Below are positions 8,933 through 17,798 of a DNA stretch of 64,000 bases, one piece after another. The stretch is from positions 201,001 to 265,000 of the forward strand of contig OZ025821.1 of the NCBI GenBank assembly GCA_964019425.1, given 5' to 3'. The translations under genes were made by a program, and so were the position numbers. The first letter of the stretch is position 1. Each line of letters opens with the position of its first letter. The stretch comes from Flectonema sp. DT1601. Its lineage: Eukaryota; Euglenozoa; Diplonemea; Diplonemida; Diplonemidae. The notes under the pieces were generated by a model. That model did not search any database. It saw only the letters and a program-made list of their open reading frames with translations, and was not told the DNA's origin.

Positions 8933-9141
8933 CTTCGAAAACGTGAGTGTGAGAGAAAGAAGTGATCGAGCTGTATAAAGAATTTCTTTTTGAAAAAAAT
9001 AGAAGGCTAAAGAATATATAAAAAATGTCTGTTGTTTTGTTCATTTTTCCAACTTCGGAATCATACACTTTTCTGTCTGATTCCTTTGATTATTTCTTTC
9101 TGGTGCTAAGCTTGGTGGAAAATTACCTGAATGAATTCTAG

Positions 9142-9236
9142 GAAATATTCCCGCGGGGAAATATTCTCGTGGATTTGGAGATTTTTTTTCAAACTCGCGG
9201 GTTTTTCCCCACAAGAATATTTCCTGCCACAGAGGA
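9142..9236. repeat. GGAAATATTC foldback element, copy 1
   Basis: Starts GGAAATATTCCCGCGG and ends CCCCACAAGAATATTTCC, so the ends can pair with each other; the interior holds ACTCGCGGGTTTTT. It is adjacent to the right end of the complete retroelement and mirrors the remnant at 3823-3861. Confidence 0.65.
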
Positions 9237-9454
9237 TTTTTGTGAAAGCCAGCCAGTTGATCAAGAATCTAAGAAATCTTTGTGCTTCCATCAAGTGTCA
9301 GGTAGAACAAAGCATTATTCTCATCCAAGCAAACACAATAAAAAACTACCATACTGCACAATAAAAATAATTTTTGCTGAAACTTTCCTTCGTAGCACAC
9401 ATATTTTCTTCACAAAAAAGAACAAAAAAATGGCTAGAAAAAAAGTATGCTTGC
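9237..9454. other. spacer between two foldback copies
   Basis: AT-rich, no gene recognised. It separates two near-identical foldback elements, so it may be the original interior of a larger inverted-repeat element. Confidence 0.35.
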
Positions 9455-9546
9455 AGGGAAATATTCCCGCGGGGAAATATTCTCGCGGATTCAGAAAAAA
9501 TAATAAAAACTCGCGGGTTTTTCCCCACAAGAATATTTCCCTTTAC
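9455..9546. repeat. GGAAATATTC foldback element, copy 2
   Basis: Same layout as 9142-9236: GGAAATATTCCCGCGG at the left, ACTCGCGGGTTTTTCCCC in the middle and AAGAATATTTCCC at the right. It ends exactly where repeat P copy A resumes (TATAAATAAAAAACG). Confidence 0.65.
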
Positions 9547-9680
9547 AGTATAAATAAAAAACGTTGTATGAAAACGGAAAAAAAGAAAAAAAAAGACCAG
9601 AAAAGGAAAGAGAAAATGAAAAGGTATAATATTATTGTGGGGATATGAGGATAGCAGGGAGATGCTCTTTTTTTTTTTTT
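9547..9680 (+). repeat. repeat P copy A, leader of the palindromic array
   Basis: The block AACGTTGTATGAAAA, a poly-purine stretch, and GGTATAATATTATTGTGGGG with GGATAGCAGGGAGATGCTC. The same leader precedes the arrays at 13892-14012 and, reversed, at 16291-16410. Confidence 0.75.
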
Positions 9681-10081
9681 TTTTATTTATTATTTAAAAA
9701 AAGGAAACAATCAGTTTAGCGTCTCGATCAGGACGGAAAATAGAAATTAATCGACATAGTCGATCGATAGAAAAAAAAACAATGATAACATTGTTTATTC
9801 TTTTTTTTTTTTTTTTTTTTTTAAATCCTTTTAATTATTTTAAAGAAAAAACAATCAGTTTAGCGTCTTGACCAGGACGGAAAATAGAAAGTAATCGACA
9901 TAGTCGATCGATAAAAAAAAAACAATGATAACATTGTTTATTCCTTTTTTTTTTTTTTTTTTTTATTCTTTTTATTTATTTTTAAAGAAAAAACAATCAG
10001 TTTAGCGTCCTGACCAGGACGGAAAATTGAAAGTGATCGACATAGTCGATCGATAAAAAAACAATGATAACATTGTTTATT

Positions 10082-10114
<33 letters not shown>

Positions 10115-10367
10115 TTTTAATTATTTTTTAAAGAAAAAACAATCAGTTTAGCGTCTTGACCAGGACGGAAAGTAGAAAGTGATCGACATAGTCGATCGAT
10201 AAAAAACAATGATAACATTGTTTATTCTTTTTTTTTTTTTTTTTTTTTTTTTAATCCTTTTTATTATTTTAAAGAAAAAACAATCAGTTTAGCGTCTTGA
10301 CCAGGACGGAAAATAGAAAGTGATCGACATAGTCGATCGATAAAAAAACAATGATAACATTGTTTAT

Positions 10368-10402
<35 letters not shown>

Positions 10403-11591
10403 TTTTAATTATTTTTTAAAGAAAAAACAATCAGTTTAGCGTCTTGACCAGGACGGAAAGTAGAAAGTGATCGACATAGTCGATCGATAAAAAACAATGA
10501 TAACATTGTTTATTCTTTTTTTTTTTTTTTTTTTTTTTTAATCCTTTTTATTATTTTTAAGAAAAAACAATCAGTTTAGCGTCTTGACCAGGACGGAAAA
10601 TAGAAAGTGATCGACATAGTCGATCGATAAAAAAACAATGATAACATTGTTTATTCTTTTTTTTTTTTTTTTTTTAAATTCTTTTTATTTATTTTTAAAG
10701 AAAAAAAAAAACGGAAAATAAAAATTAGTCGACAAAGTCGAACGATAAAAAAAAAACAATGATAACATTGTTTATTCTTTTTTTTTTTGTTTTTTTTTAT
10801 ATTCTTTTTTATTAATTTTGAAAAAAAACAATCAGTTTAGCGTCTTGACCAGGACGGAAAATAGAAAGTAATTGACATAGTCGATCGATAAAAAAAAACA
10901 ATGATAACATTGTTTACTCTTTATTTTTTTTTTTTTTAAATTCTTTTTATTTATTTTTTAAAAAGAAAAAAAACGGAAAATAGAAATTAGTCAACAAAGT
11001 CGAACGATAAAAAAAAAAACAATGATAACATTGTTTATTCTTTTTTTTTTATTTTTTTTTATATTCTTTTTTATTAATTTTGAAAAAAAAAAAAAAAAAC
11101 AATCAGTTTAGCGTCTTGACCAGGACGGAAAATAGAAAGTGATCGACATAGTCGATCGATAAAAAAAAACAATGATAACATTGTTTATTCTTTTTTTTTT
11201 TTTTTTTAATCCTTTTTTTTTTTTTTAAAGAAAAAACAATCAGTTTAGCGTCTTGACCAGGACGGAAAATAGAAAGTAATCGACATAGTCGATCGATAAA
11301 AAAAAAAACAATGATAACATTGTTTATTCTTTTTTTTTTTTTTTTAAATTCTTTTTATTTATTTTTTAAAAAAAAAAAAAAAAAAATAACGGAAAATAGA
11401 AATTAGTCAACAAAGTCGAACGATAAAAAAAAAACAATGATAACATTGTTTATTCTTTTTTTTTTATTTTTTTTGTATTCTTTTTTATTAATTTTGAAAA
11501 AAAAACAATCAGTTTAGCGTCTTGACCAGGACGGAAAATAGAAAGTAATCGACATAGTCGATCGATAAAAAAACAATGATAACATTGTTTA

Positions 11592-11626
<35 letters not shown>

Positions 11627-11790
11627 CTTTTTATTATTTTTAAAGAAAAAACAATCAGTTTAGCGTCCTGACCAGGACGGAAAATAGAAAGTAATCGACA
11701 TAGTCGATCGATAAAAAAAAAACAATGATAACATTGTTTATTCCTTTTTTTTTTTTTTTTTTTTTCTTTTTATTTATTTTTAAAGAAAAA
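9681..11790 (+). repeat. palindromic satellite array, about 145-bp units
   Basis: Fifteen units recognised by ACAATGATAACATTGT. Each full unit has CAATCAGTTTAGCGTC, an imperfect palindrome GTCTTGACCAGGAC, the palindrome TCGACATAGTCGA, the hairpin AACAATG-ATAA-CATTGTT, and a run of 15-30 T. A short unit type lacks the first block and has GTCGACAAAGTCGA-like variants (near 10700, 10970, 11385). Related arrays occur at 14013-14468 (three units) and reversed at 15737-16290 (four units). Not coding. The function is unknown; possible roles are satellite, spacer or element terminal array. Confidence 0.85.
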
Positions 11791-11964
11791 ACAATCATAG
11801 CCGATCGTTGAGAAAAGAACAGATATAAATACAATCGGTTTTGGTGATCGACGAGTGGAGCGATCACTTGACAAGAAGGAAAAAAGAAAGGACCGATTAA
11901 TTGGGGCTTTGGTTGTATTCCCAAGGCATGTTTTTTTTTTTTTTTTTTTTATTATTCATTTACA

Positions 11965-11996
<32 letters not shown>

Positions 11997-12173
11997 TAAT
12001 CACATTTTGTTCAAAAATATTTCATATTAGAGTAAAAGAAAAAGAAAAAAAGAAATAAGAGAAAAAAAAAAAAAACCATTGCTGGCCCCCTCACCACTCA
12101 TAGAGGATGAGGAGGCCAGTAAGGCGTCACTCAAATCTATGCCAAGCCTTGGGAACTTGGATTGGGGTTTAGA
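11791..12173. other. spacer with long T runs
   Basis: Begins with a degenerate end of the array (AACAATCATAGCCGATCG), then long T and A homopolymers and a short GC-rich part around 12080-12170 with CCAAGCCTTGGGAAC. No gene supported. Confidence 0.35.
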
Positions 12174-12556
12174 CCATTTACAATTAACAGTTGACAATTA
12201 ATCTGATTAACGTTATGATCTGACGGACATAAACATATCGACAAAATAATACAAATAAATAAATACTAATAGAAACTAGAACTTAGCAATCGTCATCTAA
12301 AAAGATTCTTCTGCGATCATGAAAGTTCGTTGAGGTTGGAGTTCGCTTTTTTTTTTTTTTGATAAGCGCTCAAACCAATTACAATTAACAATTAATCTGA
12401 TTGACGTTATGATCGGACAGACATAAACATATCGACAAAATAATACAAATAATTTAATACTAATAGAAACTAGAACTTAGCAATCGTCATCTAAAAAGAT
12501 TCTTCTGCGATCATGAGGATTCGTTGAGGGTGGAGTTCGCTTTTTTTGTGATAGGC
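12174..12556. repeat. tandem duplication of about 190 bp
   Basis: Two diverged copies (12174-12369 and 12372-12556) share AATTAATCTGATT.ACGTTATGAT, ACATAAACATATCGACAAAA and AGCAATCGTCATCTAAAAAG. The second half of the unit encodes, on the minus strand, the C-terminus of the small ORF at 12477-12719, so a gene end was duplicated. Confidence 0.7.
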
Positions 12557-12719
12557 GCTCCCTCGGACGCTTTGGGGTCTCATTTTCTTCTTGCGCTTCC
12601 TTTTCGGGTGGGTTAAAACCATTTGCCCATGTTTGTAACTGAAATTTGAGAGCTCTGTTTTGGTCTTTTGCCAAATAGAGTTGCTCAGAGAGCTCACTGG
12701 CCATCTCCATCAACAACAT
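12477..12719 (-). CDS. small coiled-coil ORF, possible gene fragment
   Basis: 80 codons with an N-terminal helical heptad-like part (MASELSEQLYLAKDQNRALK) followed by a charged Pro/Arg-rich tail ending RRIFLDDDC. The tail is also encoded, with a few changes, by the duplicated copy at about 12297-12345. The shared C-terminus suggests it was once coding, but there is no recognisable family and a repeat P junction lies just upstream. It may be the 3' end of a broken gene. Confidence 0.3.
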   Translation of the reverse strand: MLLMEMASELSEQLYLAKDQNRALKFQLQTWANGFNPPEKEAQEENETPKRPRERLSQKKRTPPSTNPHDRRRIFLDDDC

Positions 12720-12749
12720 GGAATGATAGTCGATCGATAAAAAAACAAT

Positions 12750-13016
12750 GAATTTCGATAAAGTGGGAAGTAACGGACTGGGAGCTTTTGGCTCCTGCCC
12801 TATTCCCGATGTAAACTTTCTTTTGAATTTCGATAAAGTGGGAAGTAACGGACTGGGAGCTTTTGGCTCCTGCCCTATTCCCGATGTAAACTTTCTTTTT
12901 ATTTTTATTTTTTTTTAACAGGCCCAAAGGGCGACAATGATGGTTGCTGACCAAGGAATAATATTCAAATGAATTTTCGTTTCAAAGAAACGAACAGAAT
13001 TAAGAGAGAGGCAGAG

Positions 13017-13047
<31 letters not shown>

Positions 13048-13098
13048 GAAAAAAAAAAATGAAGAGGAAATAATCAAACATCAAAAAAAAAAAAAAAA
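12750..13098 (+). repeat. repeat P copy B, left part
   Basis: The first 75-bp block (AATTTCGATAAAGTGGGAAG to GTAAACTTTCTTTT) is present twice in tandem (about 12750-12824 and 12825-12899). It is followed by the AACAGGCCCAAAGG block, the purine tract and the AATAATCAAACAT block. Interrupted at about 13099 by the mariner-like MITE. Confidence 0.75.
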
Positions 13099-13099
13099 A

Positions 13100-13891
13100 T
13101 ATATATCAGTCATTCCTTTTTTTTGCGAACAAATTTTAGACATTGAAAAAGATTTTCAAAAAAAAATTGTAAAATTTTCGATCGAAGCGGCATTTTAATG
13201 CGCTGCATCATTGGGTTCATTTCCGTCCGAAATCGGGAGGTTGGCATCACATACTTGTCACCCGAATTGAGAAAAGAGATTTTGTGGTTTACTAAATCAG
13301 CTCAGCCGTGGACAAGTACCAAAACTAAAAATTAATCGAAGGGTCTAATTTTACACTGCCGGTCCAGCGGGATCCAGAGAAAAAATAATCGAGCAAAAAT
13401 ATATTAAAGAGTACTAAGCATGTGCCGGTGAGGCAGATTGTTACTACCTGTCTTTTTGGACCTACTTTGATACTTAATGATCATTATCACCACCACAGAT
13501 GCAACATTTTCCTTACATAATTGCTACTAGGGTTGATTTGTTAGTAAAAAGGTGCATATCTCTTGAGTGCGGGAGAAGGGGGAAAAAATAGTGAAAAAAA
13601 AAAAATTAGGGGTGTTTTTTACTCAGATTTTCTCGATCTTTCCATTCCAGGTCTGGGATTAATATTTATCATTGAGTAGTACCAAGGAAATTTTGCAAAG
13701 AGACGTTTATCTCTTTTTAGCAGCACTTACCATGTTTAAAAGTATATCCCTATGCCTAATTTTACAGATCGCACCCTCCCCGATTCCAAAAAATAAAAAA
13801 TCGAGCAAAAGTAACATATCGTGTAACCTTGCTCAGGCGGTGAGAAAATGGTGTTTTTTGTTCGCAAAAAAAAGGAATGACTGATATATAT
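13100..13891. mobile_element. mariner-like MITE, about 790 bp
   Basis: The ends are perfect inverted repeats of about 27 bp: CAGTCATTCCTTTTTTTTGC at 13107 onwards, and its complement GCAAAAAAAAGGAATGACTG ending at 13883, each bordered by TATATA. A CAGT start and TA target are typical of Tc1/mariner elements (family knowledge). No transposase frame is present. The empty site can be read in repeat P copy C, where the flanks are joined by an AAATATAAATATAAATAAA stretch. A diverged relative of the left end lies at 62070-62140. Confidence 0.75.
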
Positions 13892-14468
13892 ATAAATAAA
13901 AAACGTTGTATGAAAAAGGAAAAAAAAGAAAAAAAAAAGACCAAAAAAGGAAAGAGAAAATGAAAAGGTATAATATTATTGTGGGGATATGAGGGATAGC
14001 AGGGAGATGCTCTTTTTTTTTTTTTTTTTTTTTTCTTATTTATTATTTAAAAAAAGGAAACAATCAGTTTAGCGTCTCTCTCGATCAGGACGGAAAATAG
14101 AAATTAATCGACATAGTTGATCGATAGAAAAAAAAACAATGATAACATTGTTTATTCATTTTTTTTTTTTTTTTTTTTTTTTAAATCTTTTTAATTATTT
14201 TAAAGAAAAAACAATCAGTTTAGCGTCTTGACCAGGACGGAAAATAGTAAGTAATCGACATAGTCGATCGATAAAAAAAAAACAATGATAACATTGTTTA
14301 TTCCTTTTTTTTTTGTTTTTATTCTTTTTATTTATTTTTAAAGAAAAAACAATCAGTTTAGCGTCCTGACCAGGACGGAAAATAGAAAGTAATCGACATA
14401 GTCGATCGATAAAAAAAACAATGATAACATTGTTTATTCTTTTTTTTTTTTTTTTTAAATTCTTATTA
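13892..14468 (+). repeat. repeat P copy B, leader and three array units
   Basis: Leader (ACGTTGTATGAAAA, GGTATAATATTATTGTGGGG) then three palindromic units with ACAATGATAACATTGT near 14135, 14281 and 14418. It ends at the 28S-carrying inverted-repeat element. Confidence 0.8.
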
Positions 14469-14537
14469 TTTATTTTTGGGAAAACCTCTAATTCAACAAA
14501 AATAGTTTGCGAAATCGCCAACTCCCTACAAAAAAAA

Positions 14538-14625
14538 GTTGTCCACCAGGACTCGAACTTGACCCAAAAATTTGGCTTGCGGCGGGTTTTTTGTTTTTTA
14601 GCCTACCAAGCTGGGAAGAGTGCAA
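14538..14625 (-). ncRNA. tRNA-like unit (left) in element copy 1
   Basis: On the minus strand there is a B-box-like GTTCGAGTCC, an A-box-like AGCTTGGTAGGC, partly paired ends (TTG.CAC with GTG..CAAC) and a T run directly downstream that could end Pol III transcription. The anticodon region is not a convincing cloverleaf, so a tRNA-derived (SINE-like) module is more likely than a working tRNA. Confidence 0.4.
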
Positions 14626-14769
14626 GCCCTCACCCCCAACCCCTCCCAAAGACCTGCAGTATTCTTCCCAGATAAATCTTTTCGTATCGTATCAAAGGTC
14701 CCCCCCAAGGGGGGGGAGCCCCTAATAAAAGGCCGCCTGTTCCGTACAAAGTCCAACCTGAAAAAACAA

Positions 14770-14772
14770 CTG

Positions 14773-14804
<32 letters not shown>

Positions 14805-15174
14805 TTCTAATTAAAGACGCGCATGAATGGACTAATGAGATTCCTTCTGTCCCTACCTACTATCTGGCGAACAGCAGTCAAGGGAACGGACTTGAAACTG
14901 TCAGCGGGGAAAGAAGACCCTGTTGAGTTTGACTCTAGTCTGACTTTGTGCAGTGACATAGGGGGTGTAGTTATAGGTGGGAGGTTTACCAACATGAATA
15001 CCACTACTCTTATCGTCGCTTTACTTATCCAATGATGGGGGAACGGCAGCTCTTCGGAGGTTAGGGTCCTTTCGGACTCGTAGCTTTTCCGATTCCAGCG
15101 ACAAACGGGCTTCGGCTCGACCCCTCGTTTGGAGACACCAGTCAGGTGGGGAGTTTGGCTGGGAGGAGGGCCAC
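14770..15174 (+). rRNA. 28S rRNA fragment (partial, in mobile element)
   Basis: Matches the universally conserved large-subunit segment: GACTCTCTTAAGGTAGCCAA, GACGCGCATGAATGGA, GGGAAAGAAGACCCTGTTGA, ATACCACTACTCTTATCG and GGTGGGGAGTTTGGCTGGG. About 405 nt of the peptidyl-transferase-side domain are present. Upstream and downstream sequence is not rRNA, so this is a captured fragment. The R2-type target (CTCTTAAGGTAGCC) is present and uninterrupted. Confidence 0.9.
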
Positions 15175-15524
15175 ATTGATGAAGGCTTCTAAGTCACGAA
15201 CCTAAATCGATGATGAGGATCGTTAAGCCACATTTCTAAAGGTCAGGCTTTTACTAACGTGAGAATTTCTGTTCTCGATGGTTCGGATGTGTCTGACAAA
15301 AATTACCTAATTTGGAATGCTGTTTGAAGTCTGGTGAATTTTGGTTGGAGGTCTTAGTTTCACTGGTGAACTGCACAGTAACATTTTAAAGTGATCGATC
15401 ACACGGGAGGGGTCTTGGTGATTTATTGCAACGGGAATATGTCTCAACTCGACCAGTGGGTGATCAATCCGCCCTTGGACTATGTTTTGGTCACATTTTC
15501 CGTCATTACGAAAAAGAGAAAAAA

Positions 15525-15600
15525 GGATGTCACGGGGTTCGAACCCGAGACCTCCGGGTCATGATTCGGCGGTCATAACCAATAAACCACCGGAGCTCCG
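15525..15600 (-). tRNA. tRNA-like unit (right) in element copy 1
   Basis: The minus strand reads an A box (TGGTTTATTGG), a B box (GGTTCGAACCC) and a T-rich terminator just after the 3' end. Acceptor ends GGAGCTC and GACATCC pair at five of seven positions. The anticodon arm is poor (CAT would be the triplet). Probably a decayed tRNA or tRNA-derived module. Confidence 0.45.
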
Positions 15601-15707
15601 AAAATTCTGAAAGTTTTCCCGTCATGTTGGGTTGTTTCGAGCGGTTAAAATTTTTGTGATGAGTTGGCGATTTCGCAAACTATTTTTGTGGAATTAGGGG
15701 TTTTCCC

Positions 15708-15973
15708 TTTATTTTTTAAATATTAGAGGTTTTCCCAAAAAAGAATAAACAATGTTATCATTGTTTTTTTTTATCGTTCGACTTTGTCGACTAATTTTTA
15801 TTTTCCGTTTTTTTTTCTTTAAAAAATTAATAAGAATTTAAAAAAAAAAAAGAAAAAAGAATAAACAATGTTATCATTGTTTTTTTTATCGATCGACTAT
15901 GTCGATCGCTTTCTATTTTCCGTCCTGGTCAAGACGCTAAACTGATTGTTTTTTCTTTAAAACAATAAAAAGG

Positions 15974-16008
<35 letters not shown>

Positions 16009-16259
16009 ATAAACAATGTTATCATTGTTTTTTTATCGATCGACTATGTCGATCACTTTCTATTTTCCGTCCTAGTCAAGACGCTAAACTGATTGTTTTT
16101 TTTTTTCAAAATTAATGAAAAAGAATATATAAAAAAAAAAAAAGGAATAAACAATGTTATCATTGTTTTTTTTTATCGATCGACTATGTCGATTAATTTC
16201 TATTTTCCGTCCTGGTCAAGACGCTAAACTGATTGTTTTTTCTTTAAAATAATTAAAAG

Positions 16260-16293
<34 letters not shown>

Positions 16294-16625
16294 CATTTCC
16301 CTGCTATCCTCATATCCCCACAATAATATTATACCTTTTCATTTTCTCTTTCCTTTTCTGGTCTTTTTTTTTTCTTTTTCTTTTTTTTCCTTTTTCATAC
16401 AACGTTTTTTTATTTATATTTATATTTTTTTTTTTTTTTTTTTTATTTTTTCATGTTTGATTATTTCCTCTTCATATTTTTTTTTTCTTCTTTTCTTTCT
16501 TTTTTTTTTTTTTTTCTCTGCCTCTCTCTTAATTCTGTTCGTTTCTTTGAAACGAAAATTCATTTGAATATTATTCCTTGGTCAGCAACAGTCATTGTCG
16601 CCCTCTGGGCCTGTTAAAAAATAAA
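15708..16625 (-). repeat. repeat P copy C (inverted), array and leader
   Basis: In reverse orientation this holds four palindromic array units (15737-16290), the leader block (16291-16410), the AATAATCAAACATG block (near 16450) and the AACAGGCCC block (near 16610). At 15723-15736 the first 14 bp of the inverted repeat of the 28S-carrying element occur alone, a footprint of another copy. It ends in the AAAAATAAA target copy of the next element. Confidence 0.75.
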
Positions 16626-16685
16626 GGGAAAACCTCTAATTCAACAAAAATAGTTTGCGAAATCGCCAACTCCCTACAAAAAAAA

Positions 16686-16773
16686 GTTGTCCACCAGGAC
16701 TCGAACTTGACCCAAAAATTTGGCTTGCGGCGGGTTTTTTGTTTTTTAGCCTACTAAGCTGGGAAGAGTGCAA
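16686..16773 (-). ncRNA. tRNA-like unit (left) in element copy 2
   Basis: Nearly identical to 14538-14625, with the same B-box-like GTTCGAGTCC and downstream T run. Same interpretation: a tRNA-derived module, not a clear cloverleaf. Confidence 0.4.
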
Positions 16774-16905
16774 GGGGGGCTTGCGTCCGCCAAATTCTTG
16801 GCGGGACGCAAGCCCCCCCCCAACCCCCCCCCAAGGGGGGGGGGGAGCCCCTAATAAAAGCCCGCCTGTCCCGTACAAAGTCCAACCTGTAAAAACAAAT
16901 TTGCA

Positions 16906-16909
16906 ACTG

Positions 16910-16941
<32 letters not shown>

Positions 16942-17277
16942 TTCTAATTAAAGACGCGCATGAATGGACCAATGAGATTCCTTCTGTTCCTACCTACTAT
17001 CTGGCGAACAGCAGTCAAGGGAACGGACTTGAAACTGTCAGCGTTTTTGACTCTAGTCGGGTGTAGTTATAGGTGGGAGGTTTACCAACAATGAAATACC
17101 ACTACTCTTATCGTCGCTTTACTTATCCAATGATGGGGGAACGGCAGCTGCCTCTTCGGAGGTTAGGGTCCTTTCGGACTCGTGGCTTTTCCGATTCCGG
17201 CGACAAACGGGCTTCGGCTCGACCCCTCGTTTGGAGACACCAGTCATGTTGGGAGTTTGGCTGGGAGGAGGGCCACA
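16906..17277 (+). rRNA. 28S rRNA fragment with internal deletion
   Basis: Same 28S segment as 14770-15174, starting ACTGATGACTCTCTTAAGG. The GGGAAAGAAGACCC block is missing: after CTGTCAGCG it jumps to TTTTTGACTCTAGTCGGG. The source is therefore a captured, drifting copy. Confidence 0.88.
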
Positions 17278-17615
17278 TGACGAAGGCTTCTGAGTCACGA
17301 ACCTAAATCGATGATGAGGATTGTTAAGCCACATTTCTAAAGGCTTTTACTAACGTGAGAATTTCTGTTGTCGATGGTTCGAATATGCCTGACAAAAATT
17401 ACCTAATTTGGAACTTGAAGTCTGGTGAATTTTGGTTGGAGGTCTTAGTCTCACTGGTGAACTGCACAGTAACATTTTAAAGTGATCGATCACACGGGAG
17501 GGGTCTTGGTGATTTATTGCAACGGGAATATGTCTCAACTCGACCAGTAGGTGATCAATCCGCCCTTTGACTATGTTTTGGTCACATTTTCCGTCTTTAC
17601 GAAAAAGAGAAAAAA

Positions 17616-17691
17616 GGATGTCACGGGGTTCGAACCCGAGACCTCCGGGTCATGATTCGGCGGTCATAACCAGTAGACCACTGGAGCTCAG
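17616..17691 (-). tRNA. tRNA-like unit (right) in element copy 2
   Basis: The minus strand has A box TGGTCTACTGG, B box GGTTCGAACCC and T6 directly after the 3' end. The A box is closer to consensus than in copy 1. The anticodon stem is still mismatched, so function as a tRNA is doubtful. Confidence 0.45.
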
Positions 17692-17798
17692 AAAATTCTG
17701 AAAATTCTCCCGTCATGTTGGGTTGTTTCGAGCGGTTAAAATTTTTGTGATGAGTTGGCGATTTCGCTAACTATTTTTGTGGAATTAGGGGTTTTCCC

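Larger units (their letters stand above)
4267..9141 (-). mobile_element. complete DIRS/VIPER-like tyrosine-recombinase retrotransposon
   Basis: A 4.9-kb element read on the minus strand. Order: leader (8933-9141), gag-like ORF (8932-7586), tyrosine recombinase (to 6047), RT-RNase H (to 4377) and a short 3' end (4267-4438). The order gag, recombinase, RT-RNase H is that of VIPER-like elements of trypanosomatids (family knowledge). No methyltransferase domain is seen. The ends are defined by three occurrences of the leader end and two of the 3' end. No long terminal repeats or simple target duplication are visible, as expected for recombinase-mediated insertion. The recombinase and RT frames overlap by about 530 bp. 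All three frames are open. Confidence 0.85.
14478..15707 (+). mobile_element. inverted-repeat element carrying 28S rRNA and tRNA-like pieces, copy 1
   Basis: 1230 bp with 47-bp terminal inverted repeats (outer part GGGAAAACC; two mismatches between ends) and an exact 9-bp direct duplication TTTATTTTT at 14469-14477 and 15708-15716. Cargo in order: a tRNA-like unit (minus), a C-rich stretch, a 28S rRNA fragment (plus), about 330 bp of unassigned sequence, and a second tRNA-like unit (minus). No transposase, so it must be mobilised in trans. A 9-bp duplication with long inverted repeats fits Mutator-like elements best (inference). A sister copy is at 16626-17798. Confidence 0.85.
16626..17798 (+). 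mobile_element. inverted-repeat element carrying 28S rRNA and tRNA-like pieces, copy 2
   Basis: 1173 bp with the same 47-bp ends as copy 1 and an exact 9-bp duplication AAAAATAAA at 16617-16625 and 17799-17807. The insertion splits repeat P; intact P at about 3600-3650 gives the empty site. Cargo order equals copy 1. It differs by a deletion of about 50 bp in the 28S piece and by an extra GC hairpin (16778-16813) in the C-rich part. Confidence 0.85.

Noticed and set aside
14770-15174. R2-type insertion in the 28S target
   Set aside because: The 28S pieces carry the R2 site CTCTTAAGGTAGCC uninterrupted, and no R2 3' end is attached.
15525-15600. Functional tRNA-Met gene
   Set aside because: A and B boxes and terminator are good, but the acceptor and anticodon stems have several mismatches in both element copies.
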